A stretch of DNA of 64,000 nt from Affinundibacterium flavidum (GTDB taxonomy: Bacteria > Pseudomonadota > Gammaproteobacteria > Burkholderiales > Burkholderiaceae_D), in NCBI RefSeq assembly GCF_014284175.1, contig NZ_JACOGA010000011.1, positions 62,001 through 126,000 on the forward strand, written 5' to 3'. The notes beneath the pieces were generated by a model, which was not told the origin of the DNA, searched no databases, and saw nothing but the letters and a program-made list of their open reading frames with translations. Of this stretch, positions 9,831 through 18,034 are shown piece after piece. The position numbers were made by a program, and so were the translations under genes. Numbering within the stretch: the stretch's first letter is position 1; every line of letters starts with the position of its first letter.

Positions 9831-10023
9831 ATTATCTTTGCGATACGATACAAGAGAATATATTTACATTCACCTTAAAAAACTGATGAAATTTTGTGCA
9901 AACATATTGCCATGTGGAAAAATAATCTTTAGAATGACGGCTGTTTCCATGTGGCAATTTGCAAGTCTTAGTTCGCAATAAAGTTCTCATGGGCTTATCT
10001 CAATCTCTTACGGTGATCCGACT
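9831..10023. other. Region upstream of the TonB-domain gene, with inverted repeat
   Basis: TTGCCATGTGGAAA (9907-9920) and TTTCCATGTGGCAA (9944-9957) are complementary at 12 of 14 positions and face each other across 23 bases, ending 66 bases before the next start codon. It could be an operator or a leader hairpin. No known factor is recognised. Confidence 0.35.
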
Positions 10024-10356
10024 ATGAAAAAATTTTTATTGGCAGCAGCTTTGTTAAGTTCCGTTTTTGCAGCAAATGCAGCAGAAGTTCCTATGGTAGA
10101 TAAACAGTCTTGCGAAAAAGCTGTTTACCCAAAATCCTCCTTGATGAATGAAGAGACTGGCACTGTGATGTTGTCCGTATTAGTCGGCGCTGATGGTAGT
10201 GTTGTAGATTCTAAAGTAGATCAATCCAGTGGCTCTAAAGCTTTGGATAAAGCAGCGGTGAAAATCTACTCTTCATGCAAATTTAAACCAGCTGTTAAAG
10301 ATGGCAAAGCACAACAAGCTTGGGCAAAATTAGAACACGTTTGGAGCTTGTCATAA
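10024..10356 (+). CDS. Stand-alone TonB C-terminal-domain protein
   Basis: 110 residues: a signal peptide (KKFLLAAALLSSVFAANAA) followed directly by one TonB C-terminal-like domain (YPKSSLMNEETGTVMLSVLVG, then DKAAVKIYSSCKFKPA). It lacks the proline-rich linker and inner-membrane anchor of true TonB, so it cannot by itself transduce energy. It is predicted to be periplasmic. Two cysteines in the mature part (SCEKAVYP and SSCKFKPA) could form a disulphide. Such short proteins are common in Oxalobacteraceae and are usually annotated as energy transducer TonB. The function is unknown. A shared terminator separates it from the convergent gene downstream. Confidence 0.75.
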   Translation: MKKFLLAAALLSSVFAANAAEVPMVDKQSCEKAVYPKSSLMNEETGTVMLSVLVGADGSVVDSKVDQSSGSKALDKAAVKIYSSCKFKPAVKDGKAQQAWAKLEHVWSLS

Positions 10357-10426
10357 TCGGTAAGCCACTGATTTAAGTACGGTCTAAATATCGCTCTTAA
10401 ATCTAGCCCATAGCTCTAGATCATTG

Positions 10427-10464
10427 AAAAACGCCAGTACTAAGTTTACTTAGACTGGCGTTTT
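10427..10464. terminator. Bidirectional terminator
   Basis: AAAACGCCAGT (10427-10437) pairs with ACTGGCGTTTT (10454-10464). T-runs on both strands serve the convergent genes ending at 10356 and 10487. Confidence 0.85.
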
Positions 10465-10486
10465 CTATTGGAGCAATCATCGAAAT

Positions 10487-10957
10487 CTAGTAAGGCAACT
10501 TCCAACGTCGATACAAAAAGCTGATTACAAATAACGGTCCTATCAGCAAAAAGCGTAGATCTTCGAAGAATGAGGGTTTTTTACCTTCAATCTTGTGACC
10601 GATGAATTGAAAAATCCAGGCAATCACAAACACGATGACGGCGACACGCAATACTAACTCCTGCGGCATCCACCAAAGCACGCCCAGCATCAGTACAGCC
10701 ATCAGGCACATACCAAGTGCAAATCCTACGGACAAGCTAAAGTAATAAAGTAGGGCGACGACACTGCCAGCGACGGCGACTAATGGATGCACTGCCCATA
10801 ATAAGGCCAACACTGTCCACATAATTACCGGTACACAAATGAAATGAATGATTTCATTATGTGGATGGCGGTGGCTCTCGGCATATTTGTTCAGTAGCTG
10901 CAAAACTTTGCGTTCGTCTTGTGCTTGATTTGATGCTGGTAAATGTTGGTTATCCAT
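10487..10957 (-). CDS. DUF962 / Mpo1-like membrane protein
   Basis: 156 residues from the ATG that begins MDNQHLPASNQAQ, preceded by GGAG at good spacing. A longer frame to 11005 has no support. The family signature is present: YAESHRHPHNEIIHFICVP near the N terminus and FIGHKIEGKKPSFFEDL near the C terminus, with four hydrophobic segments between and after. Yeast Mpo1 of this family is an iron-dependent dioxygenase acting on 2-hydroxy fatty acids. Whether bacterial members share this reaction is not established here. Monocistronic. Confidence 0.8.
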   Translation of the reverse strand: MDNQHLPASNQAQDERKVLQLLNKYAESHRHPHNEIIHFICVPVIMWTVLALLWAVHPLVAVAGSVVALLYYFSLSVGFALGMCLMAVLMLGVLWWMPQELVLRVAVIVFVIAWIFQFIGHKIEGKKPSFFEDLRFLLIGPLFVISFLYRRWKLPY

Positions 10958-11122
10958 TATGTCTCCAAAGCTGCTCTGACGGCAGGTAATAGTTGAGCAG
11001 AACATCTTAGTGCAAGCTTGTATAAAACGCTGCTTTGCGGCGAATTAAAACAACAGACGAATTCCTCTAATTTGGCTTAGTTAAATAAATGTGGGGCACT
11101 CAGTTGACACTTATTTTGATAT

Positions 11123-12463
11123 CTATTTAATAGGTTCGTAGAGAGGCTGAGCCATTTTGACAGGGCGCACATCTAATCGTAGTCGCATCACCGTAAATGC
11201 TTCCGCACCTGTGCTACTAGAGAAATACGCTTTCGTTTCTGGCGTTTTGCTAAACGTAAATTCAAAACCTAGGTCTGGCTTCACCTTGCTGTAGGCATCA
11301 AATGCTAAACCTAAGGCTGAATGGCGCGAGCTTTCTGCTAAGCCAGACATCAGCTCTACTACTGTGGTATTGCCCAAGATATTGGGATAAAAGGCGGGTG
11401 CCTGATCGCTGTCTTCTGATTCCGTGTTTGTTATTAAAGATTTGTCTGACGCGGGGATAATTTTCTGACTTTGAAATTCAAAGCGATCACCGTGTGATAG
11501 ATAGGAAATGCTGGCATGTTGCAGATTGAATTCAGGGAGTGCAGCATTCGTTTTTAATGCATTGAAATCTAATAGAATGGCACCTTTGTAGCCGATAATT
11601 TCGACATCTCGTTCTGGCCGCACTAACAGGGCGGTATTTTCATCAATGCCGAATCCTAATCGATAATTCTTCTTTAGCATGAGAGGCAGCATACGAGCGA
11701 AACGACCGCGAATAATCAGATGCTGGTCGATGAAAATGTCATTGCCAATAAAGCCTAAACCAGGTGCGATCTCATCGCCCTCGGTGACACCTAGCTTTAA
11801 AGTCGTCAATACACTCTTGGCATTACTAAACATCGTGCCACTCATAATCGCCGCACCGGCACTGGTGCCAGCGATGACGCCACCACGTTGATAGAGTGAC
11901 CAGATCGCATTTAACATCGCGCTGGGTTTGCCATCTTCATTCACTAATGCACGGGTAATTTTTGCCTGATCGCCTCCTGTGAAGTACACGCCATCTGCTT
12001 GTTCAATTTGGGTGATCCAGTACCGATCTTGATTGATTTGCGAGGTTTTTTTCTGACCATCTTTGGTTTCGTACTTAGCAGAAAGCGGCACGATAAACGC
12101 ATTCGCACCATATTTTTTTAAAGTCTGTACGACGAAGTCTGCAGCGCGGTCAGGATTGCCTGATGCGGCTGGGATGATGGCGATTTTGCTGTTTTTGCCG
12201 CCAGCTTGATCAATCAATTTTTCCCAAACTACAGCGTTGTCATTGCGTAGTGCGCCACCAATAATGAGCAGCGAGCCACGAACTTTGCTTAAGTCTGTGC
12301 TGGCTTGCGAGTGCGCGGATAGTAAGCTTAGGCTAAGAAGCAGTAAGCTAAAAATCAGTAAGCAAAGAAGCCGTAAGTGAGAGAAAATGGATAGTCGACG
12401 ATAAAGAGGGCGGTGAATTTGCGAAGTGAATCGGGAAAACGAGGTAGTCGAATAGTGAGTCAT
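11123..12463 (-). CDS. Exported cyanophycinase (peptidase S51)
   Basis: 446 residues. The N-terminal 50 or so contain a basic stretch and a long leucine-rich hydrophobic core ending SAHSQA, so the enzyme is predicted to be exported, like extracellular CphE-type enzymes and unlike cytoplasmic CphB. The S51 core begins near residue 62 (GSLLIIGGALR). The nucleophile is S201 in AGTSAGAAIMSG. IAIIPAASG, YFTGGDQ, IDQHLIIRGRFARML and GFGIDENTAL match cyanophycinases. Cyanophycinase cuts cyanophycin to beta-Asp-Arg dipeptides. It is last in the minus-strand set regulator - receptor - cyanophycinase. A terminator and an inverted repeat in its leader suggest its own promoter. The C-terminal 100 residues are less conserved. 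Confidence 0.88.
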   Translation of the reverse strand: MTHYSTTSFSRFTSQIHRPLYRRLSIFSHLRLLCLLIFSLLLLSLSLLSAHSQASTDLSKVRGSLLIIGGALRNDNAVVWEKLIDQAGGKNSKIAIIPAASGNPDRAADFVVQTLKKYGANAFIVPLSAKYETKDGQKKTSQINQDRYWITQIEQADGVYFTGGDQAKITRALVNEDGKPSAMLNAIWSLYQRGGVIAGTSAGAAIMSGTMFSNAKSVLTTLKLGVTEGDEIAPGLGFIGNDIFIDQHLIIRGRFARMLPLMLKKNYRLGFGIDENTALLVRPERDVEIIGYKGAILLDFNALKTNAALPEFNLQHASISYLSHGDRFEFQSQKIIPASDKSLITNTESEDSDQAPAFYPNILGNTTVVELMSGLAESSRHSALGLAFDAYSKVKPDLGFEFTFSKTPETKAYFSSSTGAEAFTVMRLRLDVRPVKMAQPLYEPIK

Positions 12464-12477
12464 TTTTTATCCAATGT

Positions 12478-12519
12478 GGATAGTTCGCAGATTGATGAAG
12501 AACTTGAAACGAACTATCC
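12478..12519. promoter_or_regulatory. Perfect 10-base inverted repeat in the cyanophycinase leader
   Basis: GGATAGTTCG (12478-12487) and CGAACTATCC (12510-12519) are exact complements separated by 22 bases. The inner arm lies 14 bases before the ATG at 12463, so it is either an operator close to the promoter or an RNA hairpin next to the ribosome binding site. Confidence 0.45.
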
Positions 12520-12527
12520 GTATTCAT

Positions 12528-12561
12528 AAAAAAAGGGGTAGCCATCCTAAGATGCTACCCC
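12528..12561 (-). terminator. Terminator of the TonB-dependent receptor gene
   Basis: Read on the minus strand, GGGGTAGC...GCTACCCC is followed by seven T. It lies between the receptor (ends 12697) and the cyanophycinase start. Confidence 0.8.
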
Positions 12562-12601
12562 AAATGCGGGAGAAATGCCGCACAAGAAAGTGGTATCAGG
12601 A

Positions 12602-12673
12602 GTAGGGGACGCCGTGCGCACCATCGTTATCGATGTCAATCACACCAATGACGGTCCGCATGGCGCACCCTAC
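12602..12673. repeat. Palindromic intergenic repeat (GTAGGG...CCCTAC)
   Basis: Arms GTAGGGGACGCCGTGCGCAC and its partner ending GGCGCACCCTAC match at about 17 of 21 positions around a short centre. The type is familiar from many proteobacterial genomes. A single arm is also present at 1177-1197. Confidence 0.65.
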
Positions 12674-12696
12674 TTATTTGCACAAGGCGTTCTTTG

Positions 12697-15399
12697 TTAT
12701 TTAAAGGCGTAATTCAAACGAATGTAAAAAGCACGTCCACGCGGATCAACATAAGTCGAATCAAAACCAGCAAAGTAAGTCAAAGTCTGATTCGAGAACG
12801 GTGGTTTCGTGTTCAAGAAATTCAAAATACCGCCAGTAATTTTGATATCTTTGAAACCGTAGTAACCGGTTTGTAAATCCCACAAACTGTAAGATGCGAC
12901 GGTAGGGTGGTGACCTTTAGGATCTAATTGTTGGTCTTCGTGATGTAATTGGAAGCTATTCGCTACCGTGAAACCCCAGTTGCCGATATCCCAATCTGCA
13001 CTCAAACGATGACGCCATTTCGGTGTCACATATTCAAAACCCCATTTGCCGAGATTGTCGAAGACTTTGGAGTTTGCAGAAAATTGTTGCTCGCTCTTGG
13101 TCATCAAAGTGCCAGACAAGCGCGTCGTCAATTTACCCATGTCATCAAACTTGGTGCGATAAGCGAAATTCAAATCGATACCGCTCTTGGTTTCTTTACC
13201 CTGATTTTGTGCAGTTAAAGCCCAGTTAGTGATGTAGCCATCGCTGTCACGGGTGATGGATTTTTCGACGAAGGCCGGGTCCGTATCAATCAAAGTTTCC
13301 GGAGCAAATTTAATCACATCCGTTTTACGCACACTCCAATAATCGACCGCAGCGGAGAACGCGGCTAAAGGTTCCCATACAAAACCCATAGAGAATTGTT
13401 TGGATTTTTCGGGCTTCAGATTTGGATTGCCTGCTTCTGTGGTTGGGATCTGATCGCTATAGCATTGTGAATTGTATTTTGCACAGCCTATAGTGTCGAA
13501 GTACAAACCACCGGTGGATGTTTCAACTGCAGATGGATCAAGATCCTTCATCGTCGGTGCGCGGAACCCAGTACCGAAAGATATACGGAACAAGAAATCT
13601 TTACTTGGCTGATAACGCAACGCCACTTTAGGATTGGTCGAACTACCAATATTACCGCCGTAGGAGTCGTGACGTAAGGCCATTTGTGCATTCAAATCTT
13701 TGGCTAGAGGTACGTCGAATTCAGCGAAGATCGCTTTGACGTCGCGTGATTCAGAAACGCGGCGTGATTTGGATGTGGAGTAGATTGTTCCCGCCAAAAT
13801 TTCATCGGAAGAATTGTCTTCGAGTTTTTCACGACGAAATTCTATGCCCGTCGCCATACCGACTGCACCAGCGTCGAGTTGTGCGATTTCACGGGTGAAG
13901 CGTGCATCAAATACGTCAGTTGTGGATTTGCCTTTGCGACCGTCAATATTGCGTTCTGCTGCGTCCAACAAGGCTTGTCCTTCTTGCGATTGCGCACCGA
14001 AAGGATTAATTTTGCCAGTTTTGAAAGCGGCCAATAGTTTCGCTTTATCGTAATAGCCATTGGTCAAAGTTTGCGTATTTTCGGACACGGAATGGGCAAA
14101 TGCAGTGTTGTAATCCCAGTCGGCGATGACGCCTTCCGCACCCAATAACAGGCGTTGTTGTTCAGATTCTTGACCATTGGTACGGGCGCCACCTGGTGTC
14201 ATGCGCATGCGAACATTGAAAGCTTTGCCGTCCGTTGCAACGGTTTGTCCAGCGGAATTGACATAGGTCTTAGGATAGAAAGGCCCGCCCGCAGGATAAG
14301 TCCATGCACTGCCGCTAGTTCCTTGATTGCCATTCACACCTGTTGGCGATAAGCGATATTTGGCTTCATTTTTGGACGCTGTAAATTCTGCAAAGATCGT
14401 GTGATCTGCATCAATCGCAAAAGTACCTCGTGTGATCAAATTGGTTTTTTGGGATTCTGGATACACGTCCGCAGCTGCTTGGTAATCGAAGCGGCAGGCG
14501 CCATTGATCAAGATACTCGATGGAGGCGCGCAATCTGGTGCGCTAGGATTGCCCAGGTATTTTTTGCCAGAAACAGCGTACATCCCAGCAGGGAAGGTGT
14601 TGGCGGAAGTGAAGTTGTCAGGATAGCCGCGCGCTTCTAATGGACGCCATGCGCTGACCGCGAAATCGCGCTGTGCCGTGCGTAATTGGTCGTTCTTTTT
14701 GTGTTGCAGACTGGCGAAAAAGTTGTAGCCATCATTCGCGAGATTGCCAAAGCCACCTAACAAACTAACTGACTTATCTCCGCCGCCACCTTCATCTGTG
14801 CGCATGCCACTTACGCTTGCTTCGAAGCCTTTAAAATCTTTGCGCGTGATAAAGTTAATCACGCCACCGACCGCATCGGCACCGTAGACAGCAGAGGCAC
14901 CATCTTTTAAAACTTCGACTCTATCAATTGCTGAGAGTGGGATGGAATTCAAATCCGTACCTTCACCGCCGAAGGCGAATGCTGCCATACGACGACCATT
15001 GAGCAGCACCAAGGTTGAAGAGACGCCCAAACCGCGTAAGTTCGCTCCAGACATGCCGCTAGATCCTGGCTTGTCACTGATACTCGCGGATTCTTGGGTG
15101 TAACCTGTATTCGCACTCAAGGTCGTCAGTAATTGCTCTGCGGTCGTTGCGCCTGTTTTAGCGATTTCAACACGACTGATCACTTGCACTGGCAGCGCGG
15201 TTTCTGCATTGATACGCTTGATGGAGGATCCCGTGATTTCAATTTTTTGCACGACAAGATCGCTAGTTTTATCTTGTGCAAAAACCGATGCGCTTGATAA
15301 ACCTAATACTGCCATTGCGCTCAGGGCTGACCAAGTGGCTGCAGTGATTTTCTTGGGTACGATATGCTTATGTTGACGTTGTTGAATTTGATGCTTCAT
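12697..15399 (-). CDS. TonB-dependent receptor, candidate cyanophycin-dipeptide importer
   Basis: 900 residues. A signal peptide ends near ASVFAQ at residue 42, followed by a TonB-box-like region, a plug domain (VVQKIEITGSSIKR to GVINFITRKDF, about 50-190) and a 22-strand-type barrel ending FYIRLNYAFK. LRGLGVSSTLVLLNGRRM and VEVLKDGASAVYGADAVGGV are typical plug blocks. No STN signalling domain is seen. The family does not fix the ligand. Position between an RpiR-type regulator and an exported cyanophycinase suggests that it imports beta-Asp-Arg dipeptides or short cyanophycin oligomers across the outer membrane. GAGGAG lies 10 bases before the ATG. Confidence 0.88.
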   Translation of the reverse strand: MKHQIQQRQHKHIVPKKITAATWSALSAMAVLGLSSASVFAQDKTSDLVVQKIEITGSSIKRINAETALPVQVISRVEIAKTGATTAEQLLTTLSANTGYTQESASISDKPGSSGMSGANLRGLGVSSTLVLLNGRRMAAFAFGGEGTDLNSIPLSAIDRVEVLKDGASAVYGADAVGGVINFITRKDFKGFEASVSGMRTDEGGGGDKSVSLLGGFGNLANDGYNFFASLQHKKNDQLRTAQRDFAVSAWRPLEARGYPDNFTSANTFPAGMYAVSGKKYLGNPSAPDCAPPSSILINGACRFDYQAAADVYPESQKTNLITRGTFAIDADHTIFAEFTASKNEAKYRLSPTGVNGNQGTSGSAWTYPAGGPFYPKTYVNSAGQTVATDGKAFNVRMRMTPGGARTNGQESEQQRLLLGAEGVIADWDYNTAFAHSVSENTQTLTNGYYDKAKLLAAFKTGKINPFGAQSQEGQALLDAAERNIDGRKGKSTTDVFDARFTREIAQLDAGAVGMATGIEFRREKLEDNSSDEILAGTIYSTSKSRRVSESRDVKAIFAEFDVPLAKDLNAQMALRHDSYGGNIGSSTNPKVALRYQPSKDFLFRISFGTGFRAPTMKDLDPSAVETSTGGLYFDTIGCAKYNSQCYSDQIPTTEAGNPNLKPEKSKQFSMGFVWEPLAAFSAAVDYWSVRKTDVIKFAPETLIDTDPAFVEKSITRDSDGYITNWALTAQNQGKETKSGIDLNFAYRTKFDDMGKLTTRLSGTLMTKSEQQFSANSKVFDNLGKWGFEYVTPKWRHRLSADWDIGNWGFTVANSFQLHHEDQQLDPKGHHPTVASYSLWDLQTGYYGFKDIKITGGILNFLNTKPPFSNQTLTYFAGFDSTYVDPRGRAFYIRLNYAFK

Positions 15400-15567
15400 G
15401 ACATGGTGCTCCTCAAATTTTGAAAAAAGGTAGACTAAAAAAGTTAGATTAAAAAAAGTGAATTAATAAAGTTTGACTACAAATTGGACTAAAAAATGGC
15501 GAAAAAGGGCTCCCTATCGAGCACTGTTTAAAGTGCTCGTTGGCTGTAACGAAAGGAAAAGGGGGAG
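15400..15567. promoter_or_regulatory. Receptor upstream region with degenerate AT-rich repeats
   Basis: Between 15426 and 15500 the motif (T/G)(A/T)GA(C/T)TAAAAAA recurs loosely about four times at 16-20 base intervals. At 15518-15539, CGAGCACT and AGTGCTCG form an 8-base hairpin without an adjacent T-run. This could be the receptor promoter and operator region, or a weak attenuator after the regulator gene. Confidence 0.35.
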
Positions 15568-16521
15568 CTACTTTTTCGGCTTGCGACTTTCCAGTTGCGC
15601 GGTTCTTGAAGTGTTATCGTTATTGTGTAAATAGCCTGAGAGCGCTTCTGTTAAGCGGATCGCTTTCTCGACATTTTTCTTATTAGAAACCATGATGCTA
15701 CTGACTAAAGCTTCAATCACGGCGGTGGCCGCAGTCGAGCTACTCGACAATACCGCATGGGAACTAGGTGCTAATAATAAGTAATCGCCAAGTTGCGCGA
15801 TCGGTGATGCGGATGAATCGGTGATGGCAACGATGCAGGTGGAATGATTGCGTGCAAATTGCGTGAGACGAATGACATCTAAGGCATAACGTGGAAACGA
15901 GATGACGATCAGCACATCCTTGTCGGTAATATTTGCCAGATTGCCAGCAGCGACTTCAGTGCCACCATAAGCAACGACTTCCACCACACGATTGCAGTAA
16001 GGTTGTAAGTGCAAGGCAAGCATTCCGGCTAGGTGTGAGCTAATACCAAAGCCCATGATGTACACCGTGCCAGCTTTGCTCAGTTGACTGACGATCTGAT
16101 TCATCTGCTCATCTTCTATTCCTTGACCAGCCGCATTGATATTCGCGGTCGCTGATTGCAGGCTGGCATTCGCTGGAGATGAGTTACCTTTGCGTGCCTC
16201 GATGGTATTGCGTAATTTTTCGACAGGGGAAAAAATCTCTTGTACGGTTTCTGCAATTTTGTTTTTCAGTGCGGCGTAGTTAGTAAATCCCAAATCGCGA
16301 GCAAAACGGCTGATCGTTGCGGTAGAGACTTCGCAATGTTCTGCCATGTCTTCTATCCCCAATGCGGTGACTTTGACTTGATTGCGCAACAGGTAATCAG
16401 CAATCCGCTTGTAAGACGAAGAGCCTTCCTTAAGTTGCTGCATTAAGCTTTCGCCTAGGCTGGATTTGGCAAATACCAGATCAGGCGAGTGCGATTCTGT
16501 GGGAGTAAGGCTTTTTTTCAT
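15568..16521 (-). CDS. MurR/RpiR-family transcriptional regulator
   Basis: 317 residues with the two expected domains. The N-terminal RpiR helix-turn-helix lies at about 25-105 (YKRIADYLLRNQ, EDMAEHCEVSTATISRFARDLGF). A SIS domain lies at about 145-275 (GTVYIMGFGISSHLAG, KDVLIVISFPRYALDVIRLTQFA). SIS domains usually bind phosphosugars, though some members of the family sense other metabolites. It is the first minus-strand gene beside the receptor and cyanophycinase and diverges from the hydrolase-permease pair, so it probably controls both arms. An inverted repeat at 16601-16643 in the divergent promoter is a natural operator candidate. Confidence 0.88.
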   Translation of the reverse strand: MKKSLTPTESHSPDLVFAKSSLGESLMQQLKEGSSSYKRIADYLLRNQVKVTALGIEDMAEHCEVSTATISRFARDLGFTNYAALKNKIAETVQEIFSPVEKLRNTIEARKGNSSPANASLQSATANINAAGQGIEDEQMNQIVSQLSKAGTVYIMGFGISSHLAGMLALHLQPYCNRVVEVVAYGGTEVAAGNLANITDKDVLIVISFPRYALDVIRLTQFARNHSTCIVAITDSSASPIAQLGDYLLLAPSSHAVLSSSSTAATAVIEALVSSIMVSNKKNVEKAIRLTEALSGYLHNNDNTSRTAQLESRKPKK

Positions 16522-16882
16522 TTTCTCTATTTCTGAAAAAAATTAAACAATGTCGATGGCTGCACTTTAGAACGAATCAAAATAAATTTCAATAGTTATT
16601 GTCAGATTTTTTTCATAAAGATAGAATGTGTAAAAAATCAGACAAAATGGATATGGGTAAATTTGAACTATAAGTATTTTTGAAACACCGTTTTGTCAGG
16701 ATTATTGTTTGCAGGTGTGAGAAAGAGCTTGATAATGCGATGGAATGAAGATCGCTACAAAATTTGTGTGGATGGGGTTGCGAGAGCGGCTTTGAGTGCG
16801 TGCCAACCGACCTGCCAAAAAAATAACTGCAATTAACTGAAATTAATGGAAATGAATTTGTAATCTTTTAGAAAGTATTGTT
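16522..16882. other. Divergent promoter region of the putative cyanophycin-utilisation locus
   Basis: A 361-base region between the RpiR-type regulator and the M14-like hydrolase. It holds the strong inverted repeat listed at 16601-16643. A second TTTTGTCAGGATT at about 16692 resembles one arm of that repeat. Nothing else is recognised and no open frame of note is present. Confidence 0.5.
16601..16643. promoter_or_regulatory. Candidate RpiR operator (inverted repeat)
   Basis: GTCAGATTTTTT (16601-16612) and AAAAAATCAGAC (16632-16643) are complementary at 11 of 12 positions with 19 bases between. The site lies 80 bases upstream of the regulator start. Its place between divergent genes and its symmetry suit a dimeric repressor. 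The assignment to this regulator is inference. Confidence 0.5.
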
Positions 16883-18001
16883 ATGCGTATAAAGAAACAT
16901 GCTCTACCTAGCTTGAGTGCGGGAACCAGTCGAGAAATTACCAGTTACCATTTTGGTAGCATCAACAATGGTAAAAAAGTGTACATCCAGTCGTCCTTAC
17001 ATGCCGACGAAATTCCCGGCATGCTGGTCAGTCATTATTTGCGCCAAAGTTTCACCGCTTTAGAGCAGGCAGGTGCGATTGCTGGAGAAATTGTTTTGGT
17101 GCCCATGGCAAACCCAATTGGACTCGCGCAGGATATTCAAGGGAGTGCATTTGGGCGTTTCGATATGGCGACCGGTATCAATTTCAATCGTGGTTATCAA
17201 TATTTAACGCCAGCATTGAAAGAGCGATTAGCAGGAAAACTTGGTACAGATATCCATGTGAATACCGCATTAATACGTGAGCAGGCTTTGGCACTATTGG
17301 CAGAGTGGCAGCCCAATAGCGAGGCGGCGGCGCTCAAGAAAACCCTGCAAACATTGGCGATTGATGCCGACATCGTGCTGGATCTGCATTGTGATAATCA
17401 AGCAGTGATGCATCTTTATACCGGTACACCTTTAGCAGATGCGACCATGCCTTTGGTGCGTTATTTGGGGGGGGGCGCCTTGTTGGTATCAGTCTTATCT
17501 GGTGATGATCCATTTGATGAATCTTGCTCTCGTCATTGGTGGGAATTAGCTGAAGAATTTGGCGCAGCGACACCGGTCGCATTAGGCTGCCAGTCAGTAA
17601 CAGTAGAGCTGCGTGGAGAAAGTGATGTAGCACATGACTTCGCACAAAATGACGCGAATGCTATCGTGCAATTTCTCATTCAAGCAGGGCATATACAAGC
17701 AGAAGCGCAGGCTATGCCCGATGCTTTATGTCAACCCACGCCTTTAGAAGGCTCAGAGCCTATTGTCGCAGCGCATGCTGGTATTTTGGCATTCACAAAA
17801 AATGTTGGTGATGTCATCGTGGCTGGTGAATCGATAGGTGATTTGATAGACCCGATTTCAGGCCAAGTGACACCGATGATTTCTAACGTCGCTGGCGTTT
17901 TGTATGCACGGGTAGCACGTCGTTATGCGCAACACGGCATGCGAGTCGCCAAAGTCGCTGGTGCGATTGCCTATCGCAGCGGTAATTTGCTGTCCATGTA
18001 A
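16883..18001 (+). CDS. M14/AstE-like zinc hydrolase, candidate beta-Asp-Arg dipeptidase (CphZ-like)
   Basis: 372 residues of the succinylglutamate desuccinylase/aspartoacylase branch of family M14. Zinc ligands are H40 and E43 (SSLHADEIPG) and H169 (VLDLHCDN). N102-R103 (NFNRGY) is the usual substrate-binding pair. E242 in VTVELRGE is the likely general base. The last 90 residues form a barrel-like domain (HAGILAFTKNVGDVI, LIDPISGQV). Enzymes of this branch that split beta-Asp-Arg, called CphZ, have been described. The neighbours (permease 33 bases downstream, cyanophycinase and RpiR-type regulator divergent) support that role over desuccinylation. No ast genes are nearby. Confidence 0.8.
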   Translation: MRIKKHALPSLSAGTSREITSYHFGSINNGKKVYIQSSLHADEIPGMLVSHYLRQSFTALEQAGAIAGEIVLVPMANPIGLAQDIQGSAFGRFDMATGINFNRGYQYLTPALKERLAGKLGTDIHVNTALIREQALALLAEWQPNSEAAALKKTLQTLAIDADIVLDLHCDNQAVMHLYTGTPLADATMPLVRYLGGGALLVSVLSGDDPFDESCSRHWWELAEEFGAATPVALGCQSVTVELRGESDVAHDFAQNDANAIVQFLIQAGHIQAEAQAMPDALCQPTPLEGSEPIVAAHAGILAFTKNVGDVIVAGESIGDLIDPISGQVTPMISNVAGVLYARVARRYAQHGMRVAKVAGAIAYRSGNLLSM

Positions 18002-18034
18002 ATCGGTAAGACTGAAAAATAATGGAGACTTCGT

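Noticed and set aside
15518..15539. Hairpin CGAGCACT/AGTGCTCG as terminator of the RpiR-type gene
   Set aside because: No T-run follows directly on the minus strand, so it is only noted as a weak hairpin.
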